Positions 7,458-13,213 of a stretch of DNA of 24,988 bases are shown here, one piece after another. Both the position numbers and the translations under genes were made by a program. Below the pieces are notes generated by a model. The model had not been told where the DNA came from, did not search any database, and saw only the letters and a list, made by a program, of their open reading frames with translations. Source of the DNA: Pseudomonadota bacterium. GTDB taxonomy: Bacteria > Pseudomonadota > Gammaproteobacteria > Burkholderiales > Burkholderiaceae_B. Where the stretch lies: assembly GCA_023427945.1 (NCBI GenBank), contig JAEYZR010000106.1, positions 1 through 24,988 of the forward strand, written 5' to 3'. Numbering within the stretch: position 1 is the stretch's first letter; each line of letters starts with the position of its first letter.

Positions 7458-8906
7458 TCAGCGGGGGAGGACGCGTTCGCGCGGCAGCACGCGTCCAGGA
7501 TTGAAGAGATTGAAGGGGTCCAGCGCCATCTTGATCTCGCTCATGACGCCCAGCGCCACACTGGACTTGTGCTGCAGGAAGGCGTCCTGCTTCAGGCGGC
7601 CAATGCCGTGTTCGGCGGAGATCGACCCGCGCATGCGCGCCACCGCGTGGTGCACGATGTCGTGGACGGCCTGGGTGTGCGAGCGGAAATCGTCGTCGCT
7701 CATGCCTGGCGGCTTGCTCTGGTTGTAGTGCAGGTTGCCATCGCCGACATGGCCGAAACACACCACTCGGATGCCGGGCAGCGCGCGCTGCAGTGCTGCG
7801 TCGGTGTAGGCGATGAACCCGGGAATATGCGAGATGGCCACCGATATGTCGTGCTTGATCGAGGGACCCTCCAGGCGCTGGGCTTCGGGTATGTGCTCAC
7901 GCAACGCCCACAGCTCATGCGCCTGGCGATCGGAGCTGGCCAGTGTTGCGTCCAGGGCGACGCCATCCTCCAGGGCCTGACCCAGCACGTCCTCCACCGC
8001 CTGCGCCGGGTCCGAGGACCGGGACGTTTCGGAGACATCGAACAGAACCGCCCACGGATAGTCGCTTTCCAGAGGATCGCGCATGCCATCCAGAGGGTGT
8101 GCGAGCACCTGGCTCAGGGCCTGTCGGCTGATCAGTTCGAACGCCGTCACGCGTTCGCCCACGGCCTCGGTCAGGCTGGCGAGCAACTTCACTGCACTGT
8201 CCGGATCGGGCAGCGCCACCCAGCCGGTCACGACTTTGCGGGGCAGCGCGAATAATTTGAACGTGGCTGCCGTCACGACACCCAGCGTGCCCTCGGCACC
8301 CACGAACAACTGCTTCAGGTCGTAGCCGGTGTTGTCCTTGCGCAGAGGCGACAAAAGGTCGAGGATGCGGCCGTCGGGCAAGACGACTTCCAGCCCGAGA
8401 GTCAATTCGCGGGTATTGCCATAACGCAGCACCTGTTCGCCGCCGGCATTGGTGGACAGCACGCCACCGATGGTGGCGGTGCCTTCGGAGCCCAGCGACA
8501 AGGGGAACAGGCGGTTATGTTCCAGTGCGGCCTGCTGCGCAGACAGCACCGTGCAACCGGCTTCCACAGTGAACGAGCCATCGAGCGGGTCGACATGGCG
8601 TACCGCTTTCATGCGGCCCAGACTGAGCACCAGTTCACGCCCGGAGTCATCCGGGGTGGAGCCTCCCACCAGGCCCGTATTGCCGCCCTGAGGCACCAGC
8701 GCGACTCGATGGGTGGCGCACAGTTTCACGACCTCCGAGACTTCGACGGTGTTTGCCGGGCGAGCGACCGCCAGTGCGGTGCCTGGGTAGTGGCGCCGCC
8801 AATCGGCGTTGAAACGGGCGGTATCTTCCGCATCGACCAATACGTTGGCGTTGCCAAGAAGACGCTTCAAAGCGTCCAGAAATGCGCTATCGGAAATGTT
8901 CATCAT
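7458..8906 (-). CDS. FAD-linked 2-hydroxyacid oxidase/dehydrogenase (GlcD / D-lactate dehydrogenase type)
   Basis: A VAO-family flavoenzyme of 482 residues from the chosen start. The FAD-binding PCMH domain spans about 40-220, with PQGGNTGLVGG at 72-82 and LSLGRMKAVRHVD after it. The FAD-oxidase C-terminal domain includes FGHVGDGNLHYN, the metal and substrate histidine motif of D-lactate and D-2-hydroxyglutarate dehydrogenases, and ends with SAEHGIGRLKQ. It probably oxidises a D-2-hydroxy acid to the 2-oxo acid. No strong Shine-Dalgarno separates ATG 8906, ATG 8903 and GTG 8984. The internal ATGs are preferred because the GTG lies only 13 bases from the operator and would be almost leaderless. 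It is the first gene of the operon and divergent from the IclR gene. Confidence 0.9.
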   Translation of the reverse strand: MMNISDSAFLDALKRLLGNANVLVDAEDTARFNADWRRHYPGTALAVARPANTVEVSEVVKLCATHRVALVPQGGNTGLVGGSTPDDSGRELVLSLGRMKAVRHVDPLDGSFTVEAGCTVLSAQQAALEHNRLFPLSLGSEGTATIGGVLSTNAGGEQVLRYGNTRELTLGLEVVLPDGRILDLLSPLRKDNTGYDLKQLFVGAEGTLGVVTAATFKLFALPRKVVTGWVALPDPDSAVKLLASLTEAVGERVTAFELISRQALSQVLAHPLDGMRDPLESDYPWAVLFDVSETSRSSDPAQAVEDVLGQALEDGVALDATLASSDRQAHELWALREHIPEAQRLEGPSIKHDISVAISHIPGFIAYTDAALQRALPGIRVVCFGHVGDGNLHYNQSKPPGMSDDDFRSHTQAVHDIVHHAVARMRGSISAEHGIGRLKQDAFLQHKSSVALGVMSEIKMALDPFNLFNPGRVLPRERVLPR

Positions 8907-8997
8907 TTGGGCAGGGAGTGCGCCAAGGCAACGTTGCGATACCGGTTGCTGGGCGATACTAGTCTCCAGGGAAAGGCTGTTCACATTGCCTTTTCTA

Positions 8998-9031
8998 TTT
9001 CATTGAATAAAATGTGTTTTATTGAATAAAA
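8998..9031. promoter_or_regulatory. Paired AT-rich palindromes, probable IclR operator
   Basis: Two 15-bp sites, TTTCATTGAATAAAA (8998-9012) and TTTTATTGAATAAAA (9017-9031), differ at one base. The second is a perfect palindrome around its central G. Their centres (9005 and 9024) are 19 bp apart, close to two helical turns, suiting a dimer pair of an IclR-family protein. They lie between the divergent FAD-oxidase operon and the iclR-like gene and contain the most AT-rich DNA of the region. A related pair with the same spacing lies at 11226-11259. Assignment to the adjacent regulator is inference. Confidence 0.7.
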
Positions 9032-9052
9032 CTATAGGAGCATCGTAAAAGC

Positions 9053-9760
9053 GTGTCAAGCAAAACTACATCGGCGCCGCCCATTGGCGTGCTCGAACGC
9101 GGAATCTCGATATTGGAGTGTTTCGAGGAGGATTTTCTGCGCCTGTCATTGCGCGAAATTGCCGAGCGCACTGGCCTGGACAAGGCAACGTTGCTGCGCT
9201 TGCTGGGGGTGCTCACGCGAGCGCGCATGGTGCACCGCTACGACGATGGCAACTACGCTCTGGGACCATCGCTGCTGCACATGGGTATGCTCTATCGCCG
9301 TACGTTCGATCTCGGGGCGCGCATTCAACCGGTGTTGCGCCAGGTTGTCCAGGAAACCGGCGAGACGGCCGCCCTGTATGCCCGCAGTGGCGAGGACAGG
9401 ATCTGTCTATACCGTGAAAACACGTCCAAGGAAGTTCGTCATCATGTGGAGGTAGGGACACGCCTGCCGCTGGCAGCAGGCGGTTCGTCTTCGCATGTGT
9501 TGCGCGCCTACACGGGCGGGGAGACGCCTCACGCGCAGATGATCCTGGAAAAAGGCTATGCCATGACACGCGCGGAGCGCATTGCGGAAATGGCGTCGGT
9601 GGCGCTGCCTGTCTTTGACTCCGACGGTTCCTTCGTGGGGGCGCTGGTGGTGCTTGGGCTGGCCTCGCGCCACAACGAGCAGGAGCAGTTGAAGGCCGTG
9701 GAAATCGTGCGCCGGGAACTGGCCGCCCAGGGTTTTGCCAGCCGGGCGGCACCGGGTTAG
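9053..9760 (+). CDS. IclR-family transcriptional regulator
   Basis: A 235-residue regulator of standard IclR length. A winged helix-turn-helix lies at about 10-70 (SILECFEEDFLRLSLREIAERTGLDKATLLRLLGVL is the helical core, read in two parts) and the effector-binding domain at about 75-230 (ALYARSGEDRICLYREN, LPLAAGGSSSHVLRAYTGG). It starts with GTG at 9053; AGGAG at 9036-9040 supports this. It is divergent from the six-gene catabolic operon and faces the paired palindromes at 8998-9031, so it very probably controls that operon and itself. The ligand is likely the pathway substrate or an intermediate. Confidence 0.95.
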   Translation: MSSKTTSAPPIGVLERGISILECFEEDFLRLSLREIAERTGLDKATLLRLLGVLTRARMVHRYDDGNYALGPSLLHMGMLYRRTFDLGARIQPVLRQVVQETGETAALYARSGEDRICLYRENTSKEVRHHVEVGTRLPLAAGGSSSHVLRAYTGGETPHAQMILEKGYAMTRAERIAEMASVALPVFDSDGSFVGALVVLGLASRHNEQEQLKAVEIVRRELAAQGFASRAAPG

Positions 9761-9799
9761 GCGTACCCGGGCCCCGCGCAGAAAGCAGGCGTCAAGCGC

Positions 9800-9833
9800 G
9801 GCGCAGGCTTCAGGGCGACGGGGCAGGCTTCAG
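9800..9833. repeat. Short direct repeat with 20-bp period
   Basis: GGCGCAGGCTTCAG (9800-9813) and GGGGCAGGCTTCAG (9820-9833) differ at one base and are spaced 20 bp apart. They occupy the 85-base gap between the convergent IclR and MmgE/PrpD genes. I see no T-tract terminator in this gap. Likely a small local duplication. Confidence 0.5.
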
Positions 9834-9845
9834 CGCAGCGCTAGC

Positions 9846-11216
9846 TCAGGCCATGTACAGGTCAGGCGCCGGTGAGCAGATCTGTCTGTCCGCTTGCGGA
9901 TCGGCGTATTGCTTGCACCAGGCCGTGATGCGCGTCGCGCTGGCATCGCTCATGGCGGGAGCGAACGCGCGCATGCGCTGCTCCAGGGCCTCGAAGGTAT
10001 AGGGCTGTTCAGGGTCGCCCCGGCGCAGTTCGCGCATCTCGGCGAACTGTCTGCCATCGCGCAGCGTGACGGTCACCCGTGCCGGGCGTTTTTCGGGGAA
10101 ATGCTGCTGGAAGGCATCGTTCGGGGTGACCGATATGCGCCTGACCAGGCCGAGCAAGGTGGCATCTTCCAGTTGTGGCGAATCCATGTCGTGTATGCGC
10201 AGCTGGCCGTTTTTCAGCAGCATGGCGGCCACATAAGGCAGGCAGAAGCAGGTCTCGGCCGGTTTGGTTGGCCAGACGACGCCCGCGATTTTCAGGGCAT
10301 GGGGGAAGATCTCGATGTTGACGCTTTCGATGTCGCTGTGATGGATGCCGTGTGCCTGCATCAGCGTCTGGATGGCGTCCAGAGGCGTGAACAACTGGGC
10401 GCAGCAGGGCCATGCCTTGATGGTCGCGCTGTTGATACGCTCTTCGGCTTCAAAACCGTCGGTCAGTCGGGCCAGCGGGCCATCGCCGTGCAGCAGGCGG
10501 TACAGGCCGCGGCGACCCGTCACGAAGGCCTGGGCGCCCGGAAATCCGGCCTGTGCGGCGTAGGCAGCCAGCAGGCCATTGCGCACGGCCATCGCGGGAT
10601 GCAGCGATTTCGATTCGTGCGCATTGTCGTCCACCAGTTGCCATAGACCTGCGGCCTGGGTGGCAGCAATGCCCAGCGTATGATGCAGCGAGTCGCCGTG
10701 CAAACCCAGCGCGACGGCCGAGGCGGCCGCAGCGCCCAGCGCGCCGGCGGTGGCCGTGGCGTGGAAGTTGGCGGCGTGTTCCGTGCCTAGTGCCTCGCCC
10801 ACACGCAGCGATACTTCATACCCTGCAATGATGGCGTCGGCCACTTGTCGCTGGGTGAGCGGGATGTCGGCCGCCAGGGCCATGACCGGCGAGATGGCGA
10901 TGATGCCGGGATGCAGCATGGCACTGCGGTGGGCATCGTCGATCTCGCGCAGGTGGGCAATGCCCGCGTTGGCGAATGCCGCGCCTGCCGAGGGGAGGGA
11001 GCATCCCCCGAACACCGGCGCCGGGCCGGTCTCGCCGTGGCAGCGTTGGGCGAGCATGCGCAGGTTGTCTGCGGCAGGTGTCCCGATGGCGGCCCAGCCT
11101 GCCGTGTACCAGTCCAGCAATGCCTGCGCGAGGCGCTCGCGGGTTTTCTGGGAAATCGGACCGTGGCGCAGGCGGTCCAGATGGTCGACCAGCAATGCTT
11201 CGGGAATCTTTGCCAT
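9846..11216 (-). CDS. MmgE/PrpD family protein (2-methylcitrate dehydratase-like)
   Basis: A 456-residue protein of the MmgE/PrpD fold, which includes 2-methylcitrate dehydratase, cis-aconitate decarboxylase and iminodisuccinate epimerase. The all-helical N-terminal domain carries FGGCSLPSAGAAFANAGIAHLREIDDAH and FHATATAGALGAAAASA (each quoted in part of a longer conserved block), then KSLHPAMAVRNGLLAA. The C-terminal domain has IKAWPCCAQLFTPLDAI. ATG 11216 is chosen over in-frame ATGs at 11231 and 11243 because those lie inside or beyond the upstream operator-like palindromes. Shine-Dalgarno is weak. It lies 76 bases after the TSUP permease and shares the operator type of the IclR-divergent operon, so it is probably part of that pathway. 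Exact reaction unknown. Confidence 0.88.
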   Translation of the reverse strand: MAKIPEALLVDHLDRLRHGPISQKTRERLAQALLDWYTAGWAAIGTPAADNLRMLAQRCHGETGPAPVFGGCSLPSAGAAFANAGIAHLREIDDAHRSAMLHPGIIAISPVMALAADIPLTQRQVADAIIAGYEVSLRVGEALGTEHAANFHATATAGALGAAAASAVALGLHGDSLHHTLGIAATQAAGLWQLVDDNAHESKSLHPAMAVRNGLLAAYAAQAGFPGAQAFVTGRRGLYRLLHGDGPLARLTDGFEAEERINSATIKAWPCCAQLFTPLDAIQTLMQAHGIHHSDIESVNIEIFPHALKIAGVVWPTKPAETCFCLPYVAAMLLKNGQLRIHDMDSPQLEDATLLGLVRRISVTPNDAFQQHFPEKRPARVTVTLRDGRQFAEMRELRRGDPEQPYTFEALEQRMRAFAPAMSDASATRITAWCKQYADPQADRQICSPAPDLYMA

Positions 11217-11225
11217 GATTTTGTA

Positions 11226-11259
11226 TTTCATCCAATAAAACAAAGTTCATTGTATGAAA
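11226..11259. promoter_or_regulatory. Second paired operator, IclR-type, upstream of MmgE/PrpD
   Basis: TTTCATCCAATAAAA (11226-11240, centre 11233) and GTTCATTGTATGAAA (11245-11259, centre 11252) resemble the two sites at 8998-9031. The first differs from TTTCATTGAATAAAA at two positions. The centre-to-centre distance is again exactly 19 bp. They lie directly before the MmgE/PrpD start codon. This suggests binding by the same IclR protein and probably an internal promoter between the TSUP and MmgE/PrpD genes. Confidence 0.6.
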
Positions 11260-11292
11260 TTAATGGCGTTTGGAACAGATCGCGCGTCCTGC

Positions 11293-12069
11293 CTATCTCA
11301 CCAGGAGTTCGTACACGATCATATGGCCCCCCAGCAGTGCCAGACTGATCAGGAAACATTTTTTGAACAGCGCCGGTGACAGCCGGCGGCGCAGACGCTG
11401 ACCGATCTCCATGCCGATGAGCGCGGGCACCAGCAGCAGGAAGGAGATGCCCAGAGCGGCGGTCGAATACCTGTCGTTGATGTACAGGCCCAGCGCCAGT
11501 GCGACGGTGGAGACGGTGAACGATATGCCCATCGCCTGGATGAGTTCGTCGCGCTCCAGTTCGATGGCTTGCAGATAGGGAACCGCCGGTACGGCAAATA
11601 CACCAGTCGCCGCGGTGATCACCCCGGTCAGGGTGCCGATGACCGGGCCCAGCCACGTCTGGGTGCGCGCCGGCACGATCCACCGGGCACCGCTCAATCC
11701 CCACCCGGCATACCCGATCAAGGCTGCTCCCAGGCAGATCATCGCCCAGGCGCCCGTGGCGGCGCCCAGCAGCCATGCCCCTGCCACCGTGCCGATGAAC
11801 ACGCCGGCCTGCATGGGGGCCAGACGTTTGAGCAGGGGAGGCAGACTGCGCCAGGGACGGATCTGCCAGATATTGGTGACCAGAGAGGGCACGATCAGCA
11901 GGGCAACGGCCTGCGCAGGCGTCATCAGCAGCGCAAGCAGCGCGATCGCGACGGTGGGCAGACCCAGGCCGACCACCCCTTTCACCAGGCCGGCCAGAAC
12001 GAACACGGCAGCTACGGCCAGAAGCAGCGTGAGTTGGGGAGCAGAGCTGAAAGCGTCTATGGCGGGCAT
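11293..12069 (-). CDS. TauE/SafE (TSUP) family membrane permease
   Basis: A 258-residue integral membrane protein with about seven to eight hydrophobic helices. The first repeat motif is AGLVKGVVGLGLPTVAIAL at about 25-43, and the second is GTLTGVITAATGVFAVPAVPYLQ at about 145-167. This internal duplication with G-x-x-K/T-G-x-x-G-x-G is diagnostic of TSUP. Characterised members export sulfite, sulfoacetate or other organosulfonates, or move 2-oxo acids. Start at 12069 lacks a clear Shine-Dalgarno. The gene is divergent from a LysR regulator and precedes the MmgE/PrpD gene. Near a persulfide dioxygenase and rhodanese a sulfite-export role fits, but sequence does not prove it. Confidence 0.9.
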   Translation of the reverse strand: MPAIDAFSSAPQLTLLLAVAAVFVLAGLVKGVVGLGLPTVAIALLALLMTPAQAVALLIVPSLVTNIWQIRPWRSLPPLLKRLAPMQAGVFIGTVAGAWLLGAATGAWAMICLGAALIGYAGWGLSGARWIVPARTQTWLGPVIGTLTGVITAATGVFAVPAVPYLQAIELERDELIQAMGISFTVSTVALALGLYINDRYSTAALGISFLLLVPALIGMEIGQRLRRRLSPALFKKCFLISLALLGGHMIVYELLVR

Positions 12070-12164
12070 GAAACACAGAGTGAGTGAGAAGAGGCCAGGT
12101 CATGATGCCGGGCCAGAACCTCATTCTCGCGCCGAAGTGACGTGGCGCATAGATGGGATTTCCT

Positions 12165-12197
12165 CATGCAGCCTCAGGCGCAACCTGAGGCTGCATG
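12165..12197. promoter_or_regulatory. Perfect 14-bp inverted repeat in the TSUP-LysR divergent region
   Basis: CATGCAGCCTCAGG and CCTGAGGCTGCATG flank a five-base spacer (CGCAA). All 14 pairs match. The element ends 19 bases before the LysR start codon at 12217 and lies 95 bases from the divergent TSUP start. No T-run follows, so it is not an ordinary terminator. It may be an operator or a leader hairpin that influences LysR translation. Confidence 0.7.
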
Positions 12198-12216
12198 TGG
12201 TAGCGTCACACTCATC

Positions 12217-13107
12217 ATGCGATTCGACCTGACCGACCTGCGCCTGTTCATCAATGTCCACGAGACGGGGACCATGACAGCCGGCGCGCAGGCCAGCCAC
12301 ATGACACTGGCCTCTGCCAGCGAGCGCATCCGCGGCATGGAGGACGTGCTGGGTGTGCCCTTGCTGGTGCGCAACCGGCGTGGCGCAACCGCGACGCCGG
12401 CGGGCCAGGCACTCTTGCACCACGCCCGGCTGGTGCTCGCGCAGGTCGATCACATGCACGACGCCTTGAGCGACTACGGTGCGGGCCTGCGTGGCCATGT
12501 GCGCATGCTGTGCAATACCTCGGCCCTGAGCGAACACCTGCCCGATGTGGTCAGCGGCTTTCTGCAGGCGCACACCGGCATTTCGCTGGACCTGGAGGAG
12601 CGCACCAGTATCGAGATCGTCGATGCCGTGCGCAATCGTCTGTGCGATGTCGGCATGATCTCCGATGCGGTGGATGCGCAGGGATTGACGTGTTTTTTCT
12701 TCCGCAGCGATTCGCTGGTCCTGATTGCCGCGCGCGACCATGCCGTGGCCGCAAAGAGGCGCATCGGTTTTGCCGAGGTCGCCAGTGAACCCTGGGTAGG
12801 CCTGGGCGCGACAAGCGCCCTGCATGAGCATGTGACGCAACATGCACGACGGCTGGGCAAGCGACTGGACTATCGGGTGCACCTGCGCAGTTTCGAGTCG
12901 GTCTGCCGCGTGGTGGGGCGCGGCATCGGTCTGGCCATCGTGCCGCAGGCCGTCGCCCAGCGCCATGCCCGGTCCTCGGGCATCAGGGCGATCGCCTTGT
13001 CCGACGCCTGGGCGCGGCGCAATCTGCTGCTGTGCGTGCGGAACATGGAAGACGTGCCCGATCCCGCCCAGCAATTCATCCAGTATCTGCTGGCGCAAGG
13101 CAAATAG
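12217..13107 (+). CDS. LysR-family transcriptional regulator
   Basis: A 296-residue LysR protein. The N-terminal winged helix-turn-helix is at about 1-60 (DLRLFINVHETGTMTAGAQ, ASERIRGMEDVLGVPLLVR, ATPAGQALLHHAR), followed by a LysR_substrate domain at about 88-290. MRFDLTDLRLF is the typical start; the in-frame ATG at 12142 would translate through the inverted repeat and adds residues not found in the family. No strong Shine-Dalgarno is visible. Being divergent from TSUP and MmgE/PrpD it may regulate these, while the OsmC-YcaO gene lies downstream on the same strand after 106 bases. Confidence 0.93.
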   Translation: MRFDLTDLRLFINVHETGTMTAGAQASHMTLASASERIRGMEDVLGVPLLVRNRRGATATPAGQALLHHARLVLAQVDHMHDALSDYGAGLRGHVRMLCNTSALSEHLPDVVSGFLQAHTGISLDLEERTSIEIVDAVRNRLCDVGMISDAVDAQGLTCFFFRSDSLVLIAARDHAVAAKRRIGFAEVASEPWVGLGATSALHEHVTQHARRLGKRLDYRVHLRSFESVCRVVGRGIGLAIVPQAVAQRHARSSGIRAIALSDAWARRNLLLCVRNMEDVPDPAQQFIQYLLAQGK

Positions 13108-13213
13108 TGGCCTGATCGGGCCAAGTACACTATCGCACGCGCTGCCCCATCTCTCCATTACCGCCCACATCGATGCAAGAGCGTGTTTTCTCGCATCATT
13201 TTCAGAATGCCCC
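13108..13213. other. Intergenic gap, LysR to OsmC-YcaO
   Basis: The gap holds a short hairpin, TGGCC-TGATCG-GGCCA, beginning immediately after the LysR stop, with no T-tract. I find no convincing promoter. A long frame in this strand stays open from 12842, but it overlaps the LysR gene and is not used. Confidence 0.4.

Noticed and set aside
12842..13213. N-terminal extension of the OsmC-YcaO frame
   Set aside because: It overlaps 266 bases of the LysR gene, and the OsmC domain begins naturally at ATG 13214.
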